A model generated the notes under the pieces. That model was not told the origin of the DNA. It saw only the letters and a list, made by a program, of their open reading frames with translations, and did no database searches. A program made the position numbers and the translations under genes. A DNA stretch of 64,000 bases, taken from Streptomyces sp. 846.5. GTDB taxonomy: Bacteria; Actinomycetota; Actinomycetes; Streptomycetales; Streptomycetaceae. Location: positions 1,116,001 to 1,180,000 of the forward strand of contig NZ_SOBN01000002.1 of the NCBI RefSeq assembly GCF_004365705.1, read 5' to 3'. Of this stretch, positions 34,564-42,420 are shown in pieces (within the stretch, counting starts at the first letter, position 1; each line of letters starts with the position of its first letter).

Positions 34564-35496
34564 TCACTGCTTGACGGAGCCGGCCGACAGGCCGCTCTGC
34601 CAGTAGCGCTGGAGCATCAGGAAGGCGATGACCAGCGGGATGACCGAGAGCATGGAGCCGGTGACGACCAGCGAGAGCATGTCGCTGCTGGCGCCCGAGC
34701 CGCCGTTCTGGGCCTGCGCGGCCCAGGAGGAGAGACCGACGGTGACCGGGTACAGGCGCGGGTCGTTCAGCATGATCAGCGGCAGGAAGTAGTTGTTCCA
34801 GGTCGCCACCAGCGTGAACAGAATGACCGTCACCAGGCCCGGGGCCAGCAGCCGCAGCCCGATCTGGACGAAGATCCGCAGCTCGCCGGCCCCGTCGATG
34901 CGGGCGGCCTCGATGAGGCTGTCCGGGACGGCCTCCTCGGCGTAGATGCGCATCAGGTAGAGGCCGAAGGGGTTGACCAGCGAGGGCAGGATGATCGCCC
35001 ACGGGGTGTTGACCAGGCCGACCTGCGCGAAGAGCAGGTAGGTCGGGATCGCCAGCGCCGTGGCCGGCACCATCACCGCGCCGAGCACCAGGTTGAACGC
35101 GGCTCCGTGGCCCCGGAAGCGGAACTTGGCGAAGCCGTAGCCGGCGGCGGCGGCCAGCAGCGCCGCGCCGAGCGAGCTGGCCACCGCGTACATCAGGGTG
35201 TTGAGCAGCCAGTCGACGAAGACCCCGTTGTCGTGGGTCAGGGTCTGCGAGATGTTGGTCCACAGCTGCGGGGCGTGGGAGAACCACAGGCCGAAAGTGT
35301 TGAACAGGTCCTGACTGCTCTTGGTCGAGGCCACGGCCAGCCAGAACAGCGGCAGCAGGAAGTAGGCGAGCGCGGCCAGCATGGCGATGGTGAGCGGGGT
35401 GCTGCGTCTGCGGGTCCTCGACCGGCGCCGGGGCCGGGTCTCGGTCTCGCGGCTCGTGGTGGCGGTAGCAGCGGGGGTTTCGGTCATGGTCGTCAC
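34564..35496 (-). CDS. Sugar ABC transporter permease (MalG-like)
   Basis: A 310-residue permease with six helices and the EAA loop LIEAARIDGAGELRIFVQIGLRLL. The basic N-terminal tail (TRPRRRSRTRRRS) is cytoplasmic. I place the start at GTG 35496, which overlaps the stop of the upstream permease (GTGA) and sits five bases after GGAGG; ATG 35487, three codons on, is the alternative. Part of the importer for the GH42 locus. Confidence 0.9.
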   Translation of the reverse strand: MTTMTETPAATATTSRETETRPRRRSRTRRRSTPLTIAMLAALAYFLLPLFWLAVASTKSSQDLFNTFGLWFSHAPQLWTNISQTLTHDNGVFVDWLLNTLMYAVASSLGAALLAAAAGYGFAKFRFRGHGAAFNLVLGAVMVPATALAIPTYLLFAQVGLVNTPWAIILPSLVNPFGLYLMRIYAEEAVPDSLIEAARIDGAGELRIFVQIGLRLLAPGLVTVILFTLVATWNNYFLPLIMLNDPRLYPVTVGLSSWAAQAQNGGSGASSDMLSLVVTGSMLSVIPLVIAFLMLQRYWQSGLSAGSVKQ

Positions 35497-36410
35497 CTGT
35501 TCCTCCGGCGGTTGGCGGTGAGCAGGAAGCCGTAGGAGACGATCACGATGATCAGCCCGAGCAGGAAGGAGACCGTGGCCGCGTAGTTGACCTGCTGGCC
35601 GGTGAAGGCGAGCGTGTAGGCGTAGAGGTTGGCGGTGTAGCCGCTGTCGATCACGCTCGGGGCGATGCGCATCATCAGGTTCGGCTCGTTGAACAGCTGG
35701 AAGCTGCCGATCACCGAGAAGAGCAGCGTCAGCGTCAGCGCCGGCCGCAGCGCGGGGAGTTTGATCGACCAGGCGATGCGCCAGGCCCCGGCGCCGTCCA
35801 CCGCGGCGGCCTCGTACAGGTCCGTCGGGATGGTCCGCAGCGCCGCGTACAGGATGATCATGTTGTAGCCGGTGAACTCCCAGGTGACGATGTTGCCGAG
35901 GCTGCCGAGCATCCAGCTGTCGCTGAGGAAGTTCGGCACCGGCAGGTGGAAGTGGCGCCCCAGTTGGGCGAACGGGCCGAAGTCCGGCCCGTAGAGGTAG
36001 CCCCACATGAGCGTGGCGACCACGCTCGGCACGGCGTACGGGACGAAGATGCCCAGCCGCACCACCAGGGCGAGCCGCATCAGGCCGCTGTCCAACGCCA
36101 GCGCGAAGAGCAGCGCCAGGACCAGCATCACCGGGACCTGGATCACGAAGAACAGTGCGACCCGCAGCACCCCGTGCAGGAAGAGGGGGTCCTTGAGGGC
36201 GGTGGCGTAGTTCTGCAGTCCGACGAAGGAGGTCCCGCCGATCAGCCGGTGCTGGAACAGGCTGAGGTAGGCGGCGTAGCCGAGCGGGGTGAGGAAGAGC
36301 AGCAGGAAGAGCACCAGGAACGGGGCGACGAACAGCGGTCCTGCCGTGCTGGGCCTGCGGCGCCTGGACGGTACGGGATGCGCGGTAGCGGCGGACGTCA
36401 TCGTTTCCAT
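35493..36410 (-). CDS. Sugar ABC transporter permease (MalF-like)
   Basis: A 305-residue permease with six membrane segments and the EAA motif YEAAAVDGAGAWRIAWSIKLPAL. It follows the binding-protein gene by 6 bp and overlaps the next permease by 4 bp. ATG 36410 is chosen; a second ATG four codons later (after GGAAACG) is also plausible. No ATPase gene is present in the locus, so a shared MsiK-type ATPase is expected. Confidence 0.9.
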   Translation of the reverse strand: METMTSAATAHPVPSRRRRPSTAGPLFVAPFLVLFLLLFLTPLGYAAYLSLFQHRLIGGTSFVGLQNYATALKDPLFLHGVLRVALFFVIQVPVMLVLALLFALALDSGLMRLALVVRLGIFVPYAVPSVVATLMWGYLYGPDFGPFAQLGRHFHLPVPNFLSDSWMLGSLGNIVTWEFTGYNMIILYAALRTIPTDLYEAAAVDGAGAWRIAWSIKLPALRPALTLTLLFSVIGSFQLFNEPNLMMRIAPSVIDSGYTANLYAYTLAFTGQQVNYAATVSFLLGLIIVIVSYGFLLTANRRRNR

Positions 36411-36416
36411 CCGCGG

Positions 36417-37811
36417 TCACGAACCCTGGACGGTGAAGCCCTGGTTCTTGGCGTACGTGGTGATCCGCGACTGCCAGGTGGACAGCGCCGTGACACTGTC
36501 GGTCCGGTCCGCCAGCGACTTGCCGACGGTCTCGGTCCAGTCCGTCACCACCTGGTCCAGGAACGGAGGCCACTGGAAGGAGGTCGGGACCGTCGAACTG
36601 ACGTCGGCGAAGACCTGGTTGACCTTCTGGCCGCCGTAGAAGGCGGGGGTCTGGCCGGTGAAGGACGCGTCGGCCAGCAGCGCCTTGGTCGCCGGGAAGA
36701 AGAACTGCTCGGTGGTGAAGAGCTTCGCGCTCGCCGGGTCGCTGTTGAGGAACTGCGCGAACATCGCGGCCGCGATCGGGTTCTTGGAGGAGCGCATGAC
36801 CGCGGTGGTCGAGCCGCCCCAGTTGCCCGAGCTCGGCGCGGAGGCGTCCCACTGCGGCAGCGGGGCCGCGCGCCACTTGCCCGAGGTGGACTTCGCCGAC
36901 CCGGAGAGGAAGACCGGACCCCAGGCGGCGGTGATCCAGGTCGCGTATTTCCCCTGGTTGAAGCCCGCGTACCAGGCGTCGGTGAAGTCCGGGTCGCTGC
37001 TGATGACGCCCTCCTTGGCGAGCCCGCCCCAGTAGGCGCCGAGCTTCTTGGAGACCGCGTCGTCGACGCTGATCGAGACCGTGCTCTTGCCGGAGGTGGT
37101 GTACGGCTTGCCGCCGGCCTGCCACAGCAGGCCGTGCCAGGCGGCCGGCTCGTTCGCGGAGAGGTTGGTCAGGTAGACGCTGGGGTCGGCCGCATGCAGC
37201 TTGCGCGCGGCGTCGGCGAACTCGTCCCAGGTCTTCGGCACCGCGATGCCGTGCTTGTCGAAGATGTCCTGCCGGTACAGCATCCCCATCGGGCCGGTGT
37301 CCTGCGGGATCGCCCAGACCTCGCCGCCGGCGCCGCTGACCTGGCCCCAGGTCCAGTCCACGAACTTGCTCCGCAGCGCGGACGCGCCGTAGGGCCGCAG
37401 GTCCAGCAGGCTGTCGGTGATGGTGAAGGTCGGGATGTACTGGTACTCGATCTGGCACGCGTCCGGGGCGCCGGTCCCGGCCTGCAGCGCGGTGCGCAGC
37501 TTGGTGTACTGCGCCGCGCCCTGGCCCGCGTTGACGACGGTGACCTTGATCGCCGGGTACTTCTGCTTGAAGAGGGCGACCTCCTTGTCGATGTTCGGCA
37601 CCCAGCTCCAGAAGGTGAGCTCGGTCGGGGTGGACATGGCCTTGTCGATGTCGGCCTGGCTGACCGCCTGTGCGGCGGCGGTGGAACCGCTGCTCGCGCC
37701 GCTGCCTCCGCTGCTGCAGGCGGCGAGTGCGGTGCCGGCGGTCATTGCGCCGGTGACTGCGAGAAAGCGACGGCGGCTCAGCGAGGCGGCCTGGTCGGAG
37801 AATCTGGACAT
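36417..37811 (-). CDS. Sugar ABC transporter substrate-binding lipoprotein
   Basis: A 464-residue family 1 binding protein. It has a twin-Arg signal (SRRRFLAVTGAMTAGTALAAC) with lipobox LAAC, so it is probably a Tat-exported lipoprotein. A Ser/Gly/Ala-rich linker follows (about 33-50), then LTFWSWVPNIDKEVALFKQKYP and GMLYRQDIFDKHGIAVPKTWDEF as in carbohydrate binders. It heads the minus-strand operon SBP-permease-permease-GH42-propeller. It is separated by 193 bp from the LacI gene upstream, which probably controls it. No clear operator could be picked out in that gap. Confidence 0.92.
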   Translation of the reverse strand: MSRFSDQAASLSRRRFLAVTGAMTAGTALAACSSGGSGASSGSTAAAQAVSQADIDKAMSTPTELTFWSWVPNIDKEVALFKQKYPAIKVTVVNAGQGAAQYTKLRTALQAGTGAPDACQIEYQYIPTFTITDSLLDLRPYGASALRSKFVDWTWGQVSGAGGEVWAIPQDTGPMGMLYRQDIFDKHGIAVPKTWDEFADAARKLHAADPSVYLTNLSANEPAAWHGLLWQAGGKPYTTSGKSTVSISVDDAVSKKLGAYWGGLAKEGVISSDPDFTDAWYAGFNQGKYATWITAAWGPVFLSGSAKSTSGKWRAAPLPQWDASAPSSGNWGGSTTAVMRSSKNPIAAAMFAQFLNSDPASAKLFTTEQFFFPATKALLADASFTGQTPAFYGGQKVNQVFADVSSTVPTSFQWPPFLDQVVTDWTETVGKSLADRTDSVTALSTWQSRITTYAKNQGFTVQGS

Positions 37812-38004
37812 GGGTGAACTCCCTTGTGGGTGGGAAGAGTTGCCGACGTGCCGGTGCGGCAGGCCGGAAAACGGGATGGGTGGATCCGGGGCATGGCGGC
37901 CGTCGGTCAGGGCCGCGGGAACGACACAGGTGCTGCGCGGAGACGGCAGGACTGTGCGAAGGGGATGTCGTGGAGCGGGGTGGGGGTGGGATACGGCCCG
38001 GTGA

Positions 38005-39054
38005 CTACGACCGGGACGACGGAGCTGCGGTCGAATCGCGGACGACGAGCTCGACCGGTGGGTCGTTGGCCGGCGTCAGGTCCACGTCCGGTTTCTCGAT
38101 GGCGTGCACGAGCAACCGGAGTCCTTCCCTGGCCACGGCGTCGAAGGGTTGCCGGACCGTGGTCAGCGAGGGAGTCACATAGGGGGCGAGGGGTATGTCG
38201 TCGAAGCCGACCACGCTGACGTCCTCCGGCACCCGTCGGCCGGCCTCCGTCAATGCTCGGACCAGGCCTATCGCCATGTCGTCGTTGGCGGCGAAGACCG
38301 CCGTCACCGAAGCGTCCGCGGCCAGGACGCGGCCTGCCGCGTAGCCGGAGGCAGCCGACCAGTCCCCCGCCGCGACGGCCGGCTGATCCCGTCCGTGCGC
38401 CGCCAGCGCCGCCTGCCAGCCTCGGAGCCGGTCCCTCCCGGCGTACCAGTGCTGCGGACCGGCGAGGTGGTGCACGGTCCGGTGGCCCAGGTCCAGCAGA
38501 TGCTCGGTGGCCACCCGGGCCAGCTGCTCGGCCACGCCGACCCCGGCGCTCACCGCCCTGGAGGCGACGAACTCCGACGGCGCGCCCAGCACCAGGACCG
38601 GCACCTCGACGCGGACGGCGGCGACATGGCCCTCGTCGATCGGCTCCGAGATCACGATGCCGTCCACGCCCTGTTCGAGCAGGGTGTCCACGGCCCCGGT
38701 GATGCCGCTCGGGTCACCCTCGACGGTGTTGACGACGCGCAGCGCGTACTCGGCGTCACGCACCGCCCGCTCGATGCCCATCAGCAGCGAAGCCGGACCG
38801 AACAGGGCTGTTCCCAGCGAGACCACCCCGATGGAGCGGGTCCGCCCGGAGGCGAGCATCCGCGCCGCGTTGTTCAGCCGGTAGCCGAGCTCCTCCGCAG
38901 CGGCGAGGACGCGCTGCCGCACCTCCGCCGACACGTACGGCTCGTTGTTGAGGACCCGGGACACCGTCTTCTGCGAGACCCCGGCGAGCCGGGCGACATC
39001 CACACTGCGCGGCGTTCCAGAGCCTTTGCTCTGTGCCGCCACTGGTGTCGTCAT
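38005..39054 (-). CDS. LacI-family transcriptional repressor
   Basis: A 349-residue full-length LacI/GalR protein. It has an N-terminal HTH (SVDVARLAGVSQKTVSRVLNN, about residues 17-37) with hinge helix NNAARMLASGR, then the sugar-binding core (SIGVVSLGTALFGPASLLMGI, GVDGIVISEPI, FAANDDMAIGLVRAL, VSVVGFDDIPLAPYVTPSLTTV). It lies directly upstream of, and co-oriented with, the galactoside importer/GH42 operon, which it likely represses in the absence of the sugar. ATG 39054 has AGGAGA upstream. Its own promoter is duplicated (39087-39171), and the repeats may include its operator. Confidence 0.92.
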   Translation of the reverse strand: MTTPVAAQSKGSGTPRSVDVARLAGVSQKTVSRVLNNEPYVSAEVRQRVLAAAEELGYRLNNAARMLASGRTRSIGVVSLGTALFGPASLLMGIERAVRDAEYALRVVNTVEGDPSGITGAVDTLLEQGVDGIVISEPIDEGHVAAVRVEVPVLVLGAPSEFVASRAVSAGVGVAEQLARVATEHLLDLGHRTVHHLAGPQHWYAGRDRLRGWQAALAAHGRDQPAVAAGDWSAASGYAAGRVLAADASVTAVFAANDDMAIGLVRALTEAGRRVPEDVSVVGFDDIPLAPYVTPSLTTVRQPFDAVAREGLRLLVHAIEKPDVDLTPANDPPVELVVRDSTAAPSSRS

Positions 39055-39086
39055 GGGTCTCTCCTGGCTCGTTCCGTCCGTTGGCC

Positions 39087-39171
39087 ATGTCTACGCAGTC
39101 AGACACCGGCCGTCAAGAGCTGCTTTCTGACTGCGGAGTCATGTCTACGCAGTCAGAGGCCCTCCGTCAAG
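39087..39171 (-). promoter_or_regulatory. Duplicated promoter of the lacI gene with repeated operator-like core
   Basis: Two 31-bp near-identical units (39087-39117 and 39141-39171) lie upstream of lacI. On the minus strand each contains TTGACG, exactly 17 bases, then TAGACA, a good vegetative -35/-10 pair. The spacer of both includes CTGACTGCG. A third copy of this core lies between them in opposite orientation (39126-39135). The nearer -10 is about 35 bases from the ATG. The cores could be autoregulatory LacI sites. The duplication itself is seen directly; function is inferred. Confidence 0.65.
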
Positions 39172-39262
39172 GGTTTTCACAGCATCTCGTCGCGACGCGG
39201 GCCGCTCCTCCGAGCCCGGTATGTTTCTCGGGTACCGCGAGGACCACCAGGAGGAGGAGCCG

Positions 39263-39628
39263 ATGCCCGACGGCCCGGGCCTGAAGCGTGCCCAGGAGTT
39301 TCTTGCCGTCGACGACCTGCCCTGGACCGACGTGGCAGGGGCGCCCGGGGTCTCCGAGCGGGTGCTCAGCGCGGCGCCCTCCGGCGACGGCGCCGAGCTC
39401 ACCCGCCTGGCCCGCTGGGCCGCCGGGCTCGATACCTCCTCGGCAGGGGTGATCCAGCACGAGTACTGCGAGGAAGTCCTGCTCCTGGAAGGCGAGTTGG
39501 AGGACCTCACCCTCGGCACCACCTTCACCGCAGGCCACTACGCCTGCCGCCCTCCCGGCATGCCGCACGGCCCCTACCGCACCACCACCGGATGCGTGAT
39601 GCTCGAAATCCGCTACCGCCCGCGGTGA
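39263..39628 (+). CDS. Small cupin-domain protein
   Basis: A 121-residue protein with a cupin-like fold: SAGVIQHEYCEEVLLLEGELEDLTLGTTFTAGHYACRPPGMPHGPYRT contains the first (HxxxxEE...E) and second (PxxxxH) cupin blocks with plausible metal-binding His and Glu. Resembles stand-alone cupins of the ChrR/anti-sigma or sugar-binding kind; substrate unknown. The ATG at 39263 follows AGGAGGAGG, which excludes an upstream ATG at 39221. Its last 16 bases overlap the end of the convergent membrane-protein gene. It is divergent from lacI and shares that promoter region. Confidence 0.75.
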   Translation: MPDGPGLKRAQEFLAVDDLPWTDVAGAPGVSERVLSAAPSGDGAELTRLARWAAGLDTSSAGVIQHEYCEEVLLLEGELEDLTLGTTFTAGHYACRPPGMPHGPYRTTTGCVMLEIRYRPR

Positions 39629-40266
39629 TCCAGGCGTTCAAGGGGCGCCCGCAAGGCGCGGGAGGCCAGGACGGCGACGATGCCGACGCCTAGACCGATC
39701 AGCAACACCAGGCGCGCCGGATCACCCGCCCAGAAGAACACCGCCACGCATCCGGCCAGCATGACGCCGGAGACCGGTCTCCGGGCGAGCTGAAGCGACC
39801 CGGAGACCGCCGCAACCCGCAGCAGCAGCGGCAGCACGCGGAACGCGGCGACACACCAGAACGGGATCAGCAGGGCTGCCAGCAGCACGGTCGCCGCCGA
39901 GTCCCCGGTCTCCGTGCGACGCAGCCCGCGGCGGGCCAGGGCCAGACCCGGAGTGGCTCCGCTCACGCACATCATCTCGATCACCAGCGCGCCCCAGCCC
40001 CCGGCGCCGAAACCGCCCACGCTCGCGTAGACCACGGAGCTGGTCCAGCCGGCCGCGAGGCCGCCGGCGAGCAACGCCGAACCCGACTCACTGAACTGGT
40101 AGCCGAGCCAGCATGCCGCGCCCGCCGCGGCGAAGAACCAGGTGGCCGCCGACGCTCCGGTGTCGTACCGGGGGGTGAGGACCACGATCAGCACCACCGC
40201 GGCGATGGCCACCGCGGTCACCGAGATCAGCACCGACCGTTTCGACGGCCTCGCAGCGTCCTCCAT
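39613..40266 (-). CDS. Hypothetical multi-pass membrane protein
   Basis: A protein of about 217 residues, mostly hydrophobic, with about six membrane segments (VLISVTAVAIAAVVLIVVL, TWFFAAAGAACWLGYQF, ALLAGGLAAGWTSSVVYASVGGFG, TVLLAALLIPFWCVAAFRVLPLLL, VSGVMLAGCVAVFFWAG, LVLLIGLGVGIVAVLASRAL). I do not recognise a family. The start is uncertain: ATG 40266 has GGTGGG upstream, and ATGs at 40308 and 40329 are possible but lack a ribosome-binding site. The 3' end overlaps the cupin gene on the other strand. Confidence 0.6.
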   Translation of the reverse strand: MEDAARPSKRSVLISVTAVAIAAVVLIVVLTPRYDTGASAATWFFAAAGAACWLGYQFSESGSALLAGGLAAGWTSSVVYASVGGFGAGGWGALVIEMMCVSGATPGLALARRGLRRTETGDSAATVLLAALLIPFWCVAAFRVLPLLLRVAAVSGSLQLARRPVSGVMLAGCVAVFFWAGDPARLVLLIGLGVGIVAVLASRALRAPLERLDHRGR

Positions 40267-40332
40267 CGGACCCACCACCCCTGACCCAGACCGGAACTGA
40301 CGGCTCATCACGATGGTAGGGCGAGCCACGGC

Positions 40333-41439
40333 TCAGGACGCGGCGGAGTGCTCGATGCGTTCCAGCAGGCGGTGGCGGCGGGCGGCGTGGGCGAAGTCCG
40401 GTGCGTGGTGGGTGCCCAGGGTGAGGTCGGCGCGGATCTGCTCGTAGGCGTGGGCCACCGGGTGCCAGACCTCCCTTCCGGAGGCCGGGAGTTGGGCGGA
40501 GAAGGAGTAGCGGGACGGCACCGGGAGTTCCTTCGGCTCGGTGTCCTTGCCCTGGGCGCCGTGGACGACGGCCTGGGCGAACTGCAGATGGCCCGAGCCC
40601 CCGGTGAGCAGCAGGTCGCCCTCGGTGCCGTTGATCTCCCAGTGGAAGTCGGTGGCGCGGGAGGCTCCGCCGCGGAAGTGGACCGAGGCCACCGCGCCGC
40701 CTTCGAGCACGCCGGTGACGGCGACCTGGTCCGGCGCGGTCATCGGGGTGAGCTGCCCGGTCGCCATGTTGCGGACCTGTCCGCGACGGGTCGCCACGGT
40801 GGCCTTGACGTCGGCGAACTCCCCGAGTGCCATGGTGAGGGCGTCGATGGTGTGGCCGAAGGGGATGGTGAGCAGGGTGGCGCCGTTGTCGCGGTCGAGG
40901 AGGTACTCGCTGCGCGGCGCGAACTCGGCTCCCCAGCCGAGACCCGAGGCGATCATGCTGGTGGACAGGACCTCGCCGACGTAGCCCTCGGCGACCAGGT
41001 CCCGTACGTAGCGGACCGCGGGCGCGGAGCGGGCCTGCAGCCCGACGAAGGTGCGGATCCCCTTCTCCTCGGCGACGGCGGCCAGTTCCTCGGCCTCGCC
41101 GAGGCCGTTGCCCAGGGGCCACTCGGTGAGCACTGCCTTCCCGGCGTCGAGTGCGGCCAGCGTCAGTTCGCGGTGGTGCGGGACCTTGACGGTCACCACC
41201 ACCAGGTCGACCTCGTCCCGCCGCACCAACTCCTCGGCGCTGCCGAAGGCCAGCGGGATGCCGTACTTCTCCCCCGCCGCCTTGGCCGATGCGGGGCTGC
41301 TGGCGGACAGGGCGCGGACCTCGTAGCCCGGAACGGCCGCGAGCGCGGGCAGATGGGCCTGGGCCGCCCAGCCCGCCGAGGCGCTGAGACCGATGAAGCC
41401 GATGCCGATCGGGGCGGCGGAGGGGGCGTGCGAGTCCAT
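40333..41439 (-). CDS. Gfo/Idh/MocA-family oxidoreductase
   Basis: A 368-residue NAD(P)-dependent oxidoreductase, Gal80-like in layout. The Rossmann fold starts IGIGFIGLSASAGWAAQAHLPAL. EWPLGNGLGEAEEL stands where most members have the catalytic EKP/EWP motif, with Pro conserved and Lys replaced by Trp, as in the Gal80-like subgroup. The C-terminal alpha/beta domain includes EFAPRSEYLLDRDNGATLLTIPFGHTIDAL. Loss of the catalytic Lys leaves it open whether this is an enzyme or a sugar/NADP-sensing regulator. It is divergent from the ArsR-like gene 41548, which probably controls it through the palindrome between them. Confidence 0.85.
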   Translation of the reverse strand: MDSHAPSAAPIGIGFIGLSASAGWAAQAHLPALAAVPGYEVRALSASSPASAKAAGEKYGIPLAFGSAEELVRRDEVDLVVVTVKVPHHRELTLAALDAGKAVLTEWPLGNGLGEAEELAAVAEEKGIRTFVGLQARSAPAVRYVRDLVAEGYVGEVLSTSMIASGLGWGAEFAPRSEYLLDRDNGATLLTIPFGHTIDALTMALGEFADVKATVATRRGQVRNMATGQLTPMTAPDQVAVTGVLEGGAVASVHFRGGASRATDFHWEINGTEGDLLLTGGSGHLQFAQAVVHGAQGKDTEPKELPVPSRYSFSAQLPASGREVWHPVAHAYEQIRADLTLGTHHAPDFAHAARRHRLLERIEHSAAS

Positions 41440-41501
41440 GGCGAAGTTCCTTTCACCGGACGGAACGGCAGGTGGTTGACCAGGTCAAGCAAAACCCTAT
41501 C

Positions 41502-41527
41502 CCATGTTCGCATAAGTGAGAACATGG
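41502..41527. promoter_or_regulatory. Inverted repeat CCATGTTC-N10-GAACATGG, ArsR operator candidate
   Basis: Perfect 8-bp arms (41502-41509 and 41520-41527) lie between the divergent oxidoreductase (start 41439) and ArsR-like gene (start 41548). The site is within 21 bases of the regulator start and 65 of the other, an ideal position for autoregulation plus control of the oxidoreductase. Confidence 0.6.
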
Positions 41528-41547
41528 CATGGGTGGATACTTGCCCC

Positions 41548-41922
41548 ATGGCCAGCCGAACCTCCTCCCCCCTGCTCCATCCCGACGAACCGGAGTTCGA
41601 CCTGTTCGCCGTCATGAGCGCCCTGACCGACCCGGTCCGGCTGACCATCGTGCTGCAGCTCAGCGCCGGTCCGGGGATAGCCTGCGGGACCTTTCACGTG
41701 TCCCTCGCGAAGTCCGCGCTGAGCAGGCATCTGCGCGTACTGCGCGAGGCAGGGGTAATCCGCCAGCAGGACAACGGAACCCAGCGAATCAACACCCTCC
41801 GCAAGGAGGAACTGAACCGCCGCTTCCCCGGCCTGCTCGACCTGGTGCTGACGGAAGGCGCCGAGCGGCTCGCCGCTCGGCCCGCACCCGTCCAGCCCGC
41901 AATTGCCGCTGAATTCGGCTGA
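41548..41922 (+). CDS. ArsR-like winged-helix transcriptional regulator
   Basis: A 124-residue winged-helix protein. ALTDPVRLTIVLQLS is the typical ArsR/SmtB first helix; HVSLAKSALSRHLRVLREAGVIRQQDNGTQRINTLRKEEL gives the recognition helix and wing. Metal-binding Cys clusters of classical ArsR/SmtB are absent (a single Cys in the IACGTF segment), so it probably senses a metabolite or redox signal rather than metal. It is divergent from the Gfo/Idh/MocA gene with a clear palindrome between them. Confidence 0.85.
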   Translation: MASRTSSPLLHPDEPEFDLFAVMSALTDPVRLTIVLQLSAGPGIACGTFHVSLAKSALSRHLRVLREAGVIRQQDNGTQRINTLRKEELNRRFPGLLDLVLTEGAERLAARPAPVQPAIAAEFG

Positions 41923-41934
41923 AGTACGGGAGTA

Positions 41935-42264
41935 TCAGCCGTTCGCTGCCCGGTACTTCTCGACGACCTCGGCGGGAACGCGCCCGCGCGGGGCCACCTC
42001 GATGCCGTGGGCGGCGGCCCAGGTACGCACCTCGACCGGGTTCGGCCGGTCCGCCCCGGCCGGGATGCGCTTGGCGCCACGGCGAGCGCCGCCCTGCCTG
42101 CGACCGGCCTCCGCATAAGGGGCGAAAATCTTACGAAGCCTGCCCGCATTCTTCTCACTGAGGTCGATCTCATAAGACCGGCCGTCCAGCGCGAAGGTGA
42201 TGGTCTCGACGGCCTCGGAGCCGTCCAGGTCGTCAGAGAGCTCAATTACTACCTTCTGTGCCAC
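41935..42264 (-). CDS. lsr2: Lsr2-type nucleoid-associated protein
   Basis: A 109-residue Lsr2 homologue, the xenogeneic silencer of actinobacteria that bridges AT-rich DNA. The N-terminal dimerisation half (VVIELSDDLDGSEAVETITFALDGRSYEIDLSEKNAGRLRKIFAPY) and the C-terminal Arg-Gly-Arg AT-hook-like domain (VRTWAAAHGIEVAPRGRVPAEVVEKY) are intact. The start is GTG 42264 (MAQKVVIEL is the family N-terminus), with AAAGGCG upstream; an open extension to 42387 is not translated in relatives. Streptomyces carry several lsr2 paralogues. This one sits just downstream of the peptide-export cluster and may silence nearby acquired genes. Confidence 0.93.
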   Translation of the reverse strand: MAQKVVIELSDDLDGSEAVETITFALDGRSYEIDLSEKNAGRLRKIFAPYAEAGRRQGGARRGAKRIPAGADRPNPVEVRTWAAAHGIEVAPRGRVPAEVVEKYRAANG

Positions 42265-42420
42265 AAGTGCGCCTTTCTCAGGAATGCCCTTCCGTGAAGC
42301 AGAGTACGGCCTCGGGGTGGCGTTGAACACTTCCGGCAGCCGGACGCCCCGCATTTCCCGGCGTCCGAACGACGGAATTCCCTGCATATGCGGGAACGGT
42401 GAATCGATCGGCGGAGCCCG

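Noticed and set aside
41935-42387. Longer Lsr2 start at 42387
   Set aside because: The additional 41 residues do not resemble Lsr2, and the GTG at 42264 gives the family's canonical MAQKV start with a suitable ribosome-binding region.
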